This document shows, one piece after another, positions 1 to 8,113 of a stretch of 64,000 bases of DNA (positions within the stretch are counted from its first letter, which is position 1; the number at the start of each line of letters is the position of its first letter). The DNA comes from Halothiobacillus neapolitanus c2 (GTDB lineage: Bacteria > Pseudomonadota > Gammaproteobacteria > Halothiobacillales > Halothiobacillaceae): contig NC_013422.1 in assembly GCF_000024765.1 (NCBI RefSeq), forward strand, positions 1,755,501 through 1,819,500, read 5' to 3'. The translations under genes were made by a program, and so were the position numbers. The notes under the pieces are model-generated. The model searched no databases, was not told where the DNA came from, and worked only from the letters and a program-made list of their open reading frames with translations.

Positions 1-298
1 TCACCCCAACCAGTTGTTGCAATAACCCGTCGGCGTTTTGCCAAATCTGGTTCGGGATATTCAAGGTATTGGTGACCATGTTCTGGTAAGCCTGAATTTG
101 GTTCGCTATCTGCGTCAGCTGATTCGAGATTTGTTCAGCTTCTTTGACATTGCTCGCCACCAGTTCAATGTTGTTCATGATTTGGGTGGGCTCGGTCGCT
201 CCGGCAACCACTCCACTGGCATTTGCCATAGATAGATTCAGTGCGACGATAGTGGCTGTTGCGATTGCAAAGGCAATGACACGGGGTTTTGGGTTCAT
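1..298 (-). CDS. trbJ: TrbJ/VirB5-like conjugal transfer protein (3' part outside window)
   Basis: Reading from the ATG at 298 to the window edge gives 99 residues without a stop. The start MNPKPRVIAFAIA followed by a hydrophobic stretch and ANASG looks like a Sec signal peptide. After it comes a glutamine- and asparagine-rich helical region (ISNQLTQIANQIQAYQN) typical of TrbJ/VirB5 proteins, which are minor pilus components of type IV secretion systems. Its position directly downstream of trbE matches the trb gene order of RP4-type and Tn4371-type elements. An AAGGA ribosome binding site lies upstream, inside an inverted repeat. The C-terminus is not visible, so family membership rests on the N-terminal third and the context. 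Confidence 0.8.
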   Translation of the reverse strand, partial: MNPKPRVIAFAIATATIVALNLSMANASGVVAGATEPTQIMNNIELVASNVKEAEQISNQLTQIANQIQAYQNMVTNTLNIPNQIWQNADGLLQQLVGV

Positions 299-304
299 GG
301 CGCG

Positions 305-328
305 GTTCCTTGTTTGATCACAAGGAAC
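305..328 (-). promoter_or_regulatory. Inverted repeat overlapping the trbJ ribosome binding site
   Basis: GTTCCTTG at 305-312 and CAAGGAAC at 321-328 form a perfect 8-bp inverted repeat with an 8-nt loop. On the minus strand the 3' arm carries the AAGGAAC Shine-Dalgarno of trbJ, so a folded mRNA would hide the ribosome binding site. A similar arrangement lies in front of trbB. The translational role is an inference. Confidence 0.5.
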
Positions 329-374
329 ACGCTATCAAGCGGTTTCGGAATTCGACTTTTACCAATGACGAGGG

Positions 375-2834
375 TTAAAGCGTTCGCCAATAATCCCCCC
401 AGTCGCTCAATCCGTGTTGATCGAGCCAGTGTGCGGGCCATGAATCGCCGTATTGGGCGATCATGGCTCTGGCCTGTTTGATATGCTCCGGGCTCGATTT
501 GGCAACAAAAGCCAGTGAAACGGCACCCAGTCCAAGATCGAATACCCGGCGGCCATTGGGTGACTTGTAGTAGTAGTGACGCTTGGGTGTTGCGGTGGCC
601 AAAATTTCGATTTCCCGATCATTCAGGCCAATTTCGTAATACCAATCCCGTTGAGCGGGTTCTTGTGCCTCGGGGTTCGGTAACAAAATTTTCGTGGGGC
701 AACTGGCAAGAATGGCATCCCGAATCGGGCTGTTCATGACATCGGCCAGTTCTTGCGTGGCCAACACGGCAGCGGCGTTTTTCTTACGCCATGTTTTCAG
801 CCATTCCCGCACTTTTTCTCGGAACATCGGATGCGAGAGTGCAAGCCAAGCTTCATCGATGAACACTAAGGTGGGGCGGCCATCCAAGCGCCGCTCGACT
901 TGACGGAACAAGTAAAGCAAAACGGGAATCACGGCCTTCTCGCCCATATTCATGAGATGTTCCATCTCAAACACTTGGTAGCGGTTGTTTTTCAGGCCGT
1001 CTTTTTCTGCATCCAGCAGATGGCCGAGTGGTCCGGCCACGGTGTAGTAGTTCAAGGCACTGCGCATCCCGACATCCTGAATTTGCGAGACAAATTCAGT
1101 CAGGGTGCGCACGCTGCTATGGCTTAACCGCTGCGCGGCGTCATAAATCAGGCTGCGATTATTGGGGGTGATCGTGACGCCCTGAAGGACAAGCAGGGTT
1201 TCAACCCATTCAACTGCCCACGATTGTTCTTCTTTTGTGTCGATTTGCGCCAGCGGGCAAAAGGCCAGTTCACTGTCTTCACCGGCAATGTCGTAATACT
1301 CGCCACCGGCGGCATTGCAGAGCACGAAGCACGAATAGCCCTTATCAAAAGAGAATACCTGAGCATCGGGGTAACGGAAATGCTGGGCGGCCAGGAAGGC
1401 CAGCGCGGTGGATTTCCCGCCGCCGGTTTTACCCAGCATGAGGGTATGGCCGACATCACCCACATGCAACGACAGGCGAAACGGGGTATGTCCCGTGGTG
1501 GCGGTGTAGGTTAAAGGGGGCGACTGCTCGGGATAAAAAGGGCATGGATTAAATTCATTGCCTGCCCAAACCGAGGTGATCGGCAGCATGTCAGATAAAT
1601 TCAGGGTGTGCAGCAGCGGGCGGCGCACATTGTATTGGCTGTGTCCGGGCAGGGAACCCAGCCAAGCCTCAACGGCGTTGATGGTTTCAATTCGAGCACC
1701 GAAGCCAAGCTCTAAAATGGCTTTTCGCACCTTTTGCGCTTGTTCTTTAAGCACAACCGGATCGTCGTGCATCACGATGATATTGGCGGTGTGATAACCA
1801 AATTTCAGTACGCCGGATTCTACTTCCGACATGGCCGATTCGACATCATTGGTTTGTTGCAAGGCATCGAGGTCAACCGCGCCGGATGAAGTTTTGAATA
1901 TTTGATCCTTCAAACCGCGCTGTTTTTGTTGCCACTTTTTGCGGTGTTTATTCATGATGGCTTTGGCCTCATGGCCGTCCAAAAAGATAAATCTTGTGTT
2001 CCAACGATAGGTAATGGACAAGGTATCCAGTGCGCCCAACATCCCCGGCCAGCTCTCTTGCGGATAACCATCCAGCGCAATTACCGCGATGTGTTTATCA
2101 CCGACTTGGGGTTCAACGCCGGTCAGCAAGGGCTGATTGCCAATGAGGGCATCCAGATACATTGGCACTGAGGGTAGGCGCACGGGGCGATCTTCGCCGG
2201 TAATGCAGTAATTGAAAAAACGCAGTTGCTCATCAAGGGTATAGGCGGCACCCCATGCGTGGTGGCCAATCAAGCCATCCGTGTGCTCGGTTGTCCGCAT
2301 GCGGCGGCCTTTGAGTACCCCGGAAATAGCCGACTCAAAATCCAGCAAGGCGTTTTTATAGTTATTGAGTATGCGGCCAGCCATGCCCTCAGTGTCATTT
2401 TTCTTACCGGAATAAATCCAGCCCGCAATCTTGGTTTCAGCCGCCTTGGGTGGCAGGTGGGTCAGCGTCATGGCGTAAACTGATTCCAGATGCGCTGCTT
2501 CTTGTTCATATTGCACGCGGCGCTCGGCATCAATCACCAAGGTCGTGCGATCGGGGAAGGGGCACAGAGGCGGATAACTGCGGGCATATTGGCGGATGGC
2601 ATCCACATGGATCATCCAGCCAGAGCCCAGTTGCACCAGGGCATGATTTAGCCGGGCGGAAAGTTGGGCGAGTTCTTGTGCTGTCGATGAGCCAATGTCT
2701 TCGCCCCGAAAGTACCAACTCGCCATCAACGAACCGTCTTTGCCCTGCACAATGCCTTCATCTGGCATCAGCGCATAGTTGAGTAAATCAGGCAGCCCTA
2801 CGGCGGCATCGCGGTATTGTTTTAATTTAAGCAT
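375..2834 (-). CDS. trbE: TrbE/VirB4 conjugal transfer ATPase
   Basis: This 819-residue protein has the length and layout of the TrbE/VirB4 family, the ATPase that energises pilus assembly and substrate transfer at the inner membrane. An N-terminal CagE/TrbE domain is followed by an ATPase domain with Walker A GKTGGGKST at about residues 468-476 and Walker B LVFIDEAWL at about 656-664. It starts 6 bp after the end of trbD and is followed by trbJ, the usual trb order. No truncation or missing motif is seen. Assignment to the Trb rather than the Ti VirB branch rests on the N-terminus (MLKLKQYRD) and the neighbouring genes. Confidence 0.95.
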   Translation of the reverse strand: MLKLKQYRDAAVGLPDLLNYALMPDEGIVQGKDGSLMASWYFRGEDIGSSTAQELAQLSARLNHALVQLGSGWMIHVDAIRQYARSYPPLCPFPDRTTLVIDAERRVQYEQEAAHLESVYAMTLTHLPPKAAETKIAGWIYSGKKNDTEGMAGRILNNYKNALLDFESAISGVLKGRRMRTTEHTDGLIGHHAWGAAYTLDEQLRFFNYCITGEDRPVRLPSVPMYLDALIGNQPLLTGVEPQVGDKHIAVIALDGYPQESWPGMLGALDTLSITYRWNTRFIFLDGHEAKAIMNKHRKKWQQKQRGLKDQIFKTSSGAVDLDALQQTNDVESAMSEVESGVLKFGYHTANIIVMHDDPVVLKEQAQKVRKAILELGFGARIETINAVEAWLGSLPGHSQYNVRRPLLHTLNLSDMLPITSVWAGNEFNPCPFYPEQSPPLTYTATTGHTPFRLSLHVGDVGHTLMLGKTGGGKSTALAFLAAQHFRYPDAQVFSFDKGYSCFVLCNAAGGEYYDIAGEDSELAFCPLAQIDTKEEQSWAVEWVETLLVLQGVTITPNNRSLIYDAAQRLSHSSVRTLTEFVSQIQDVGMRSALNYYTVAGPLGHLLDAEKDGLKNNRYQVFEMEHLMNMGEKAVIPVLLYLFRQVERRLDGRPTLVFIDEAWLALSHPMFREKVREWLKTWRKKNAAAVLATQELADVMNSPIRDAILASCPTKILLPNPEAQEPAQRDWYYEIGLNDREIEILATATPKRHYYYKSPNGRRVFDLGLGAVSLAFVAKSSPEHIKQARAMIAQYGDSWPAHWLDQHGLSDWGDYWRTL

Positions 2835-2839
2835 TTTGG

Positions 2840-3136
2840 TTAATTCCTCGTGTATGCGCCTGATTTTGCGGGGTAATAAGCTCGATACTTCACATGCTTA
2901 AAGTAAACTTTGCTTAGCATCGTGTCGGCTTTGGCCATGCGGATCACGATCCCCAACATGATGACCCACAGCAATGCACCCACGCCAAAGCTCAAGGGAT
3001 TCATGCCCGAGGCCACAACCAAGGCCACGATTAACACGGTCAGTAGTGTTAGCTCGCGCTCTGCGCCCAGCAGTAAATGGGCTCGATTAAACGAGGTGTG
3101 AATTGGAATGGTTCGGTGTGCATTTTCTTCACTCAT
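2840..3136 (-). CDS. trbD: TrbD/VirB3-like inner membrane protein
   Basis: This is a 98-residue protein with two adjacent hydrophobic segments (about residues 26-45 and 49-68), the topology expected of TrbD/VirB3. That family is a small inner-membrane subunit working with the VirB4 ATPase in pilus assembly. The N-terminal IPIHTSFNRAHLLLGAER is typical of TrbD. It lies between trbC and trbE with 6 bp to trbE, so the two are probably translated together. The start has a GAGGAAGAG ribosome binding site upstream. Confidence 0.9.
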   Translation of the reverse strand: MSEENAHRTIPIHTSFNRAHLLLGAERELTLLTVLIVALVVASGMNPLSFGVGALLWVIMLGIVIRMAKADTMLSKVYFKHVKYRAYYPAKSGAYTRN

Positions 3137-3161
3137 GGCTCTTCCTCTGTTCTCAAAAGAC

Positions 3162-3181
3162 AGGCGCGCCGAAGCGCGCCT
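3162..3181 (-). terminator. GC-rich hairpin between trbC and trbD
   Basis: On the minus strand an 8-bp stem AGGCGCGC/GCGCGCCT closes a TTCG tetraloop and is followed by GTCTTTTG. It sits directly after the trbC stop and before trbD. It could be a leaky terminator or an RNA-stabilising element letting the pilin gene be expressed above the downstream genes. Only the structure is seen; the role is inferred. Confidence 0.5.
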
Positions 3182-3191
3182 TCAGCATGGT

Positions 3192-3611
3192 TTAGTGGAT
3201 GATTGCGCCAGAAGCGGCAAAGAGTTTGGTCATGATCGACGCACCGGAAACCAGCAATGCCAAGGCCATCACCAGCATGATGATTTTTCGGGTGAACTCA
3301 GACAGCTCACCGCCAAAAACTAGAGCGGCACCGGCAGCAGCCAAGGCAATAATTGAAATCGCCAAGGCAATCGGGCCGGTCAATGACGATTTGATGGTAT
3401 CCATGGGCGTTTCCCAAGGCAGCCCGGTAGCGGTGCCTGCCATGGAGGGTTCGGATACAGCCATGGCGGCCGCACCCAATACGCCGAGAAAGGCGAAACG
3501 CCGCCCCATTTTGGTCACACGCTCATCGGCGGCGCCAATCGTGGCGAAGTGGTAGATTTTGTTATTGACGGCATCGCCAGCGCGGCGGAAAACAGACAGG
3601 ACTTTTTTCAT
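3192..3611 (-). CDS. trbC: TrbC/VirB2 pilin precursor
   Basis: The likely start is the ATG at 3611 (MKKVLSVFRR), preceded by AGAGG seven bases upstream; a longer frame begins at 3629. The product is about 139 residues with a long leader ending near SMAG, followed by two hydrophobic segments (around GPIALAISIIALAAAGAALV and IIMLVMALALLVSGASI). That is the topology of TrbC/VirB2 major pilins, which in RP4 are processed and cyclised. The gene lies between trbD and the toxin-antitoxin insertion that separates it from trbB. Confidence 0.88.
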   Translation of the reverse strand: MKKVLSVFRRAGDAVNNKIYHFATIGAADERVTKMGRRFAFLGVLGAAAMAVSEPSMAGTATGLPWETPMDTIKSSLTGPIALAISIIALAAAGAALVFGGELSEFTRKIIMLVMALALLVSGASIMTKLFAASGAIIH

Positions 3612-3691
3612 ATCAACCTCTTGATTCACAAATGATGAAACGGGTCACCATGACCACGACATCAAGGTATCAATGAGGTTGGGAATTCAAA

Positions 3692-4192
3692 TTAGCGAGG
3701 AATCGGCACCGTTGCCAGCGGCAGAAACAGCGTGAGCGGCGCGTCTGGCAAGGCAATAAAACCATGATGAAGGTAGAAGGCCGACGATGTTTCGTCCTTG
3801 GCATCCACCACGAGGGCATAAGCCGCAATCTCGGAACGAACGGCGCGATCGAGCGCATCGGCCAGCAATGCGCCCCCAAGACCTTGCCTCTTGAATGCCT
3901 GATCGACAGCCAAGCGTCCCATACGAACGGCGGGCACGGTCGGATAGCGTGGGAGCTTCCTGCCCTTGTCGGCAGGAAGATCAGCCAACAACAGACTTGC
4001 TGATGCCAGAGTGTAATAACCCGCGATACGATGCTTTTCGGTCACTGCCACGAAGCAGGCGGCCACACGCCGACGAACATCCTGGGTGACGAGTTCCCGC
4101 AAGTAGCGATCCAGCGGTTCCGAACCGCTGTTGAATGCGGCACGGTCGTGCACTGTATTGAGCGACGTAAGCCGGAACGGAACGTCGCTCAT
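3692..4192 (-). CDS. GNAT-family toxin of a type II toxin-antitoxin module
   Basis: This 166-residue protein has an acetyltransferase fold signature, with an acetyl-CoA loop at QAFKRQGLGGALLADAL and a C-terminal AFYLHHGF strand. Its start (FRLTSLNTVHDRAAFNSG) matches GNAT toxins of the TacT/AtaT type, which acetylate aminoacyl-tRNA and block translation. It overlaps the DUF1778 antitoxin gene by 4 bp, the usual antitoxin-first order. The pair is inserted between trbC and trbB, genes that are adjacent in standard trb operons. Its tRNA target cannot be read from the sequence. Confidence 0.9.
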   Translation of the reverse strand: MSDVPFRLTSLNTVHDRAAFNSGSEPLDRYLRELVTQDVRRRVAACFVAVTEKHRIAGYYTLASASLLLADLPADKGRKLPRYPTVPAVRMGRLAVDQAFKRQGLGGALLADALDRAVRSEIAAYALVVDAKDETSSAFYLHHGFIALPDAPLTLFLPLATVPIPR

Positions 4193-4470
4193 TCAGGGCG
4201 CAGGAGTTTGCTGCGACGGGCAAAGGCGCGTTCCAACGCCGGTGAAGGCTGCGGTGGCGACAGCAGCGCTTGCGCGAAACATTCCTGATCGGCCAGCGAC
4301 AAACGGATAACCTCGGCTTGCTCGATGGCACGCTGCGCAGCGTCCTGCACGGCGGAAACCACGAAATCGGTCATGGTGCGCCCCTGAAGTTCGGCGGCAC
4401 GCTTGAGCATCGAATGAAGATCAGTGCTGATCCTAGCTTCGAGGCGAGCGGTAGAAGCGACTTTGGACAT
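4189..4470 (-). CDS. DUF1778 (TacA-like) ribbon-helix-helix antitoxin
   Basis: This 93-residue protein starts with a ribbon-helix-helix DNA-binding region (RLEARISTDLHSMLKRAAEL) and has a DUF1778-type C-terminal half that would wrap and neutralise the GNAT toxin encoded next to it. A strong AGGAGGA ribosome binding site lies upstream. The 3' end overlaps the toxin gene (ATGA). Proteins of this family repress their own promoter together with the toxin, and a palindrome is present just upstream at 4496-4512. Confidence 0.9.
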   Translation of the reverse strand: MSKVASTARLEARISTDLHSMLKRAAELQGRTMTDFVVSAVQDAAQRAIEQAEVIRLSLADQECFAQALLSPPQPSPALERAFARRSKLLRPE

Positions 4471-4495
4471 GCTAGCGTCCTCCTATTGGTTTTAA

Positions 4496-4512
4496 TACGG
4501 CATATTGCCGTA
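4496..4512. promoter_or_regulatory. Probable autoregulatory operator of the GNAT/DUF1778 module
   Basis: TACGGCA and TGCCGTA form a perfect 7-bp inverted repeat around TAT, 26 bp upstream of the antitoxin start. Its position in the promoter region of a ribbon-helix-helix antitoxin fits an autoregulatory operator. Confidence 0.6.
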
Positions 4513-4552
4513 CAAACCCATTCTAGTTTTTTGTTTGAACAAGTGCAATCCA

Positions 4553-5593
4553 TCACCCCTCAAATACAAACCGCCCATCCTTGAAGCCGCGCACGCGCAC
4601 GACCTGCTTCACCTGCCGCCCTGGTGCCATTGAAGTTCGCTCGATGAAAACCACCACATTAACCGTGCTGGCGATCATTCTGCCCACCATGTCATGCGAG
4701 AAATTCCGCGCATCTGGCGCCTCGAAGATGTACTGGCTGAGTTTATCCAGACCTTCCTCCGCACTATTGGCGTGAATGGTAGCCAGTCCGCCGGGATGAC
4801 CGCTATTCCAAGATTTGAGCAGGGTATAGGCTTCACCGCCACGCACTTCGCCCACAATGATTCGGTCGGGTCGCAAGCGCATCGTCGCGCGAAGCAAACG
4901 CGACATAGGCACTTGTTCGGATGCACGGAGCAGCACGGCGTTTTCCACGCGCACCTGTAACTCCATCGTGTCTTCAATCGCAACAATTCGGTCATGAGGA
5001 CATTGCTCTGATAACGAATGCAGCAACGCGTTGGCCAGCGTGGTTTTGCCTGATCCGGTACCGCCGACAACCAAGATATTCATCTTTTCTCTAATTGCAG
5101 ATTCCAGGCGTGTTGATAGCGCCAGATTCAACCAATCTGCGGCGTGGCTTTGCATAGAAGAGACGATTGGGGAAAGAAAATCATGGGGTTCTGCTGAGTG
5201 TTCCGCAAGTATTCCGCGTTCGATGTAGTCGGCCAGGGTAAACACCTTGAGTGCTTTTTTGCGGATTGCGAATACGGCGGTTGAAGACAAGGGCGGAACT
5301 AACCCCTGAAGCCGTGAGCCGTCCAGCGGAAATTCACCTTCCAGAATGGGGGATTCGCGAGTCAAGGCGGTACCGAGCATCGAGGCGCAGGTGGATAAAA
5401 TCGATTCGGCGCGTGAGGCGGCCATTTCCCCCAAACACTTCATGCCCACGCCTGAAAAATCCGCCCAAAGGCGGCCATCAGAATTGCGCATGACTTCAAT
5501 GACATCGGGGTTTCTGAGTGCCGAGATAAATACCTCGCCGCCTTCGCGTTCGAGTTTTTCCAGTAATCGGCGTTGGGTGACTTCATCAAGCAT
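4553..5593 (-). CDS. trbB: TrbB/VirB11 secretion ATPase
   Basis: This 346-residue protein is a VirB11-family hexameric ATPase of the type IV secretion system. Walker A GGTGSGKTT lies at about 177-185 with the lysine at 183, the Asp box IEDTMEL at about 206-212, Walker B RIIVGEVRGGEA at about 244-255, and the His box GGLATIHAN near 274. All catalytic motifs are intact. In RP4 trbB is the first gene of the trb operon and here it is also the most upstream on this strand. Its AGGAG ribosome binding site lies inside an inverted repeat. A toxin-antitoxin pair separates it from trbC. Confidence 0.95.
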   Translation of the reverse strand: MLDEVTQRRLLEKLEREGGEVFISALRNPDVIEVMRNSDGRLWADFSGVGMKCLGEMAASRAESILSTCASMLGTALTRESPILEGEFPLDGSRLQGLVPPLSSTAVFAIRKKALKVFTLADYIERGILAEHSAEPHDFLSPIVSSMQSHAADWLNLALSTRLESAIREKMNILVVGGTGSGKTTLANALLHSLSEQCPHDRIVAIEDTMELQVRVENAVLLRASEQVPMSRLLRATMRLRPDRIIVGEVRGGEAYTLLKSWNSGHPGGLATIHANSAEEGLDKLSQYIFEAPDARNFSHDMVGRMIASTVNVVVFIERTSMAPGRQVKQVVRVRGFKDGRFVFEG

Positions 5594-5601
5594 GGTGTTC
5601 T

Positions 5602-5626
5602 CCTGTAGGGCTTATGTACCTACAGG
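5602..5626 (-). promoter_or_regulatory. Inverted repeat overlapping the trbB ribosome binding site
   Basis: CCTGTAGG at 5602-5609 and CCTACAGG at 5619-5626 are perfect 8-bp arms with a 9-nt loop. On the minus strand the arm nearest the gene overlaps the AGGAG of trbB, so a hairpin could mask it. The same geometry precedes trbJ with a different sequence. Confidence 0.5.
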
Positions 5627-5665
5627 ATTCACCATGGAGCGGGAATTGAGTGCGAATCAGCCCAG

Positions 5666-7090
5666 TTACAGCCCGCCCGGACGAGCGGGTGAACAACCTA
5701 TGACCGAGTAGCCTTTATCCATTGCATTGACAATGCAATCATACGGTTTTGTGGCGCCTGGCTTTGGCAAGTCCTTTTCAGTAACGCCCAGTGCCGCAAG
5801 TTGTTTGGTCAACGGCTTGATTTCAGGGTTGTACTCAAACTCAAAAGTACATTGCGCCATTTGGCCGCCAAACATGGGATTTTTGTCCTTGCTGAAATTA
5901 TCGACTGATTTGAGCTTCCATTGCCCAAGAGCCACGTTGAACGCGCCGTGTCCGAAATTGGGCGTGATCAACGCGTCCTTATCTTTTGATACGGCGTATG
6001 AGATGGCCTTCACAGGGGTTGCGGATAAAAGCTTGCTCGGTTTGTAGTCCTGAATTTTTCCATGATAGATACTCACCTGGGAAAGAATTGGTTTTCCATC
6101 GTCGATTGAAGGGGTTGGCAAACCCAAGTCAGCGGCTTTGTTGATGCCCGTTGAAGTTTTGGTCTCTTCAAAATCAACTGTGGTCGTTGGTCCAGCAAAC
6201 ATATTTTGGCCGTGAGTGGAAATCGAGACGATTTTAAGTACCTTGGCATCGGCCAGTTTTACCGCAGGGGCACTGCCGCCATATGGCTGATCACGAATGG
6301 CGAGCAATTTCTTGCCTTTATCTGTCAAAAAGTACAGAAAGACATCTGTCTTTCCTGCAAATTTGACCTTCTGAGGATTGCCCGTCCATTCACCCACCAT
6401 GGGTGCGTTCCAAGGGATATAAATGGATTTTTCCTCAGCTTTCAGGTAGCCGTTAGCTGCCAGCTTTGCCAGCAACTTCGCCAAGGGCATATTACTTTGG
6501 CTTTTCTGCACGGCAGTAAAAAAATCCGGGTCCGGTGTGCCCATCTTCGCTTTATCGAATGAATCTGCCTTGGCCACATACCCCTGAGAACCGAAGCTAT
6601 AGTAATCAGTGCCTAAATTCGACCAAACCGTGCCCGGTGATGCGTCTTTGAGCTGGGCTAGAATCCTTTTAGCCTGATCTGAATCCAGCGATGCTTTGTC
6701 TGGCACGGGCACATACACCGTTTTAATTTCACTGAATGTGTTGTCATTCTTCTTGGCGAACACATTCACCGTTGTCGCCTTGATTAAGTTGGCAGATGCC
6801 AAATCAGCCAATGCCTTACTTTGAGGAGTGCCCTGCTCATCGGGCAACACAAGCCCCAATTCGCCATTGTTGAGTCCCGTGGAGCTGGAGTCGATTTGCG
6901 GTAGCTTGACTGCAATTCCTATGACATCAATTTTTGGTTTTGCCGCAAGTGACTTATTGATGGCATCAGCCATCTCGCTTTTCGGATTCGAGCATCCAAT
7001 CAACGCGAAGGAACCACCGGCAAGCGTTAAAGCCAACGCTGTTACTCGAAGGGTTTTGTTCGAATTTTTTCTCTTTGATGATTGAGACAT
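5666..7090 (-). CDS. Large lipoprotein of unknown function
   Basis: This 474-residue protein has a basic N-terminus, a hydrophobic helix and a lipobox (FALIGC, cysteine at about residue 33), so it should be an outer- or inner-membrane lipoprotein. The rest is hydrophilic, lysine-rich and without a domain I recognise. It lies 72 bp upstream of trbB on the same strand and may be co-transcribed with the secretion genes. Entry-exclusion lipoproteins of Trb systems (TrbK) are much shorter, so that function cannot be assumed. A cell-surface role in mating or recipient contact is only a guess from context. Confidence 0.7.
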   Translation of the reverse strand: MSQSSKRKNSNKTLRVTALALTLAGGSFALIGCSNPKSEMADAINKSLAAKPKIDVIGIAVKLPQIDSSSTGLNNGELGLVLPDEQGTPQSKALADLASANLIKATTVNVFAKKNDNTFSEIKTVYVPVPDKASLDSDQAKRILAQLKDASPGTVWSNLGTDYYSFGSQGYVAKADSFDKAKMGTPDPDFFTAVQKSQSNMPLAKLLAKLAANGYLKAEEKSIYIPWNAPMVGEWTGNPQKVKFAGKTDVFLYFLTDKGKKLLAIRDQPYGGSAPAVKLADAKVLKIVSISTHGQNMFAGPTTTVDFEETKTSTGINKAADLGLPTPSIDDGKPILSQVSIYHGKIQDYKPSKLLSATPVKAISYAVSKDKDALITPNFGHGAFNVALGQWKLKSVDNFSKDKNPMFGGQMAQCTFEFEYNPEIKPLTKQLAALGVTEKDLPKPGATKPYDCIVNAMDKGYSVIGCSPARPGGL

Positions 7091-7198
7091 TGCAAGGTTC
7101 TAGTTTTGGGCGAATAGGGAAAAAAAGGTTAGCCAAACTTACAGATCAATAAAAATCATAGGGTTGGACTATTCCTGTCCATTTAGGACAGGGTGTTT

Positions 7199-7315
7199 TT
7201 ATTTTTTTTCATCAGCAGTGTTTTGGATAATGTAAATGTTCACATTCAGCACAACATCACGACCCGCCACCTGTCCGGCTTGCTGGATAATTTTTTTAAC
7301 CAATTTGTTAGACAT
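7199..7315 (-). CDS. Small protein with an AGQVAGRD motif
   Basis: This is a 38-residue protein beginning MSNKLVKKIIQQ. It carries the motif AGQVAGRDVVLNVNIYI, which recurs at the end of the Xre-type regulator at 8144-8551 and in a remnant after relE. The start overlaps the stop of the hydrophobic peptide gene upstream (ATGTCTAA), suggesting translational coupling. The function is unknown. Motifs of the form QVAGRDI are seen in many short proteins near phage-type regulators, as far as I recall. Confidence 0.5.
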   Translation of the reverse strand: MSNKLVKKIIQQAGQVAGRDVVLNVNIYIIQNTADEKK

Positions 7316-7400
7316 AATCACCGCCCAAGCGGGACGATAAAACAGCGGCATTGGTGAAGAAGGCGATGAACGGCAGAAAGATAGCCAGAAGAAGGCGCAT
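7308..7400 (-). CDS. 30-residue hydrophobic peptide
   Basis: A short frame starts at the ATG at 7400 with an excellent AAGGAG ribosome binding site and encodes MRLLLAIFLPFIAFFTNAAV followed by a short polar tail. It is a single potential membrane helix. The start resembles the first helix of YqaE/Pmp3-type small membrane proteins, but it is too short to be one. Its stop overlaps the start of the AGQVAGRD protein in another frame. The good ribosome binding site and the coupling suggest that it is translated. Confidence 0.45.
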   Translation of the reverse strand: MRLLLAIFLPFIAFFTNAAVLSSRLGGDYV

Positions 7401-7533
7401 CTCGAACTCCTTATCAAGTTAAACGGAATGCCAAGGAAATAGGTTTATTTCCTGCAAACGAAATATATCAAAAAACATATTGAAAACAATAATACACCAA
7501 GGTATTTAATTTCAAGCTAAAGATGAAAATCTC

Positions 7534-7608
7534 TCATCCTTTGTTTTTTATATCCCGACCCGCCACCTGCCCAGCCATGCCGGTGATGGTTTGGGTGAAC
7601 GCATCCGT
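7534..7608 (-). pseudogene. Remnant tail of an Xre-type regulator, in frame after relE
   Basis: Directly after the relE TGA stop, the same frame continues for 24 codons and ends GMAGQVAGRDIKNKG. This is nearly the same as the C-terminus of the regulator at 8144-8551. It has no start or ribosome binding site of its own. It is best read as the 3' end of a duplicated regulator gene left beside the RelBE module; a readthrough fusion to RelE is possible in principle but unsupported. Confidence 0.55.
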
Positions 7609-7881
7609 TCATTGGCGGTAAACATCCTTGCGGTTGCCAATCTTCACAACAAGGATGCGCAAGGCGCCGTCCTCGATGCTGGCGATGATGCGATAGTCGC
7701 CTACGCGGTATTTCCAAAAAGCCCCCAACTTGGAACCTTTGAGGGCTTCGCCAATGCTGCGCGGGTCGTCCAGTACTGTCACACGCTCGCGCAAAAATTC
7801 CGTGATGCGTCGAGCGATCTGCTTGTCCAACTTTGCCAAGTCCTTCTTGGAAGCATCGTCGAATTCAATCTGCCAAGCCAA
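7609..7881 (-). CDS. RelE/ParE-superfamily toxin
   Basis: This 90-residue protein has the RelE fold signature: an N-terminal [15 protein letters not shown] helix, [19 protein letters not shown] in the centre and [13 protein letters not shown] at the end. RelE toxins cleave mRNA at the ribosome. The start overlaps the antitoxin gene by 17 bp, as is common for relBE pairs. The core basic and aromatic residues (YRVGDYR, HR-like NRKDVY) are present, so it looks active. Confidence 0.92.
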   Translation of the reverse strand: MAWQIEFDDASKKDLAKLDKQIARRITEFLRERVTVLDDPRSIGEALKGSKLGAFWKYRVGDYRIIASIEDGALRILVVKIGNRKDVYRQ

Positions 7882-8089
7882 GGCTGCGCTCCACTTCTTC
7901 CAAGCTGTAGGTCTTGCTGCGGCCTGCGCGAATGTCGATCAGGCGTTGCTCTGCAAGGTACAAATCTTCGAGGTCATCCAAGTGCTCAAGGATGGCTTCG
8001 CGGGCATAGAAAGTTTTGGTACGCCCAGTGGCCTTTGCCAGTGCATCAAGACGGTTTTCCACTTCGGCGGGTAGTCGGATGGCAAGCAT
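7865..8089 (-). CDS. RelB-type ribbon-helix-helix antitoxin
   Basis: This 74-residue protein starts [25 protein letters not shown]-like, a ribbon-helix-helix fold, and ends in an acidic helical tail ([10 protein letters not shown]) that would bind the RelE toxin. An AGGAG ribosome binding site precedes it. It overlaps relE and probably represses its own promoter through the inverted repeat at 8114-8125. Confidence 0.92.
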   Translation of the reverse strand: MLAIRLPAEVENRLDALAKATGRTKTFYAREAILEHLDDLEDLYLAEQRLIDIRAGRSKTYSLEEVERSLGLAD

Positions 8090-8113
8090 TTTAAGCTCCT
8101 ATTCTGAAATCGC

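Noticed and set aside
7534-7881. Selenocysteine or programmed readthrough of the relE TGA into the AGQVAGRD tail
   Set aside because: RelE is already full length at the TGA and no recoding structure is apparent; a duplicated regulator end explains the tail more simply.
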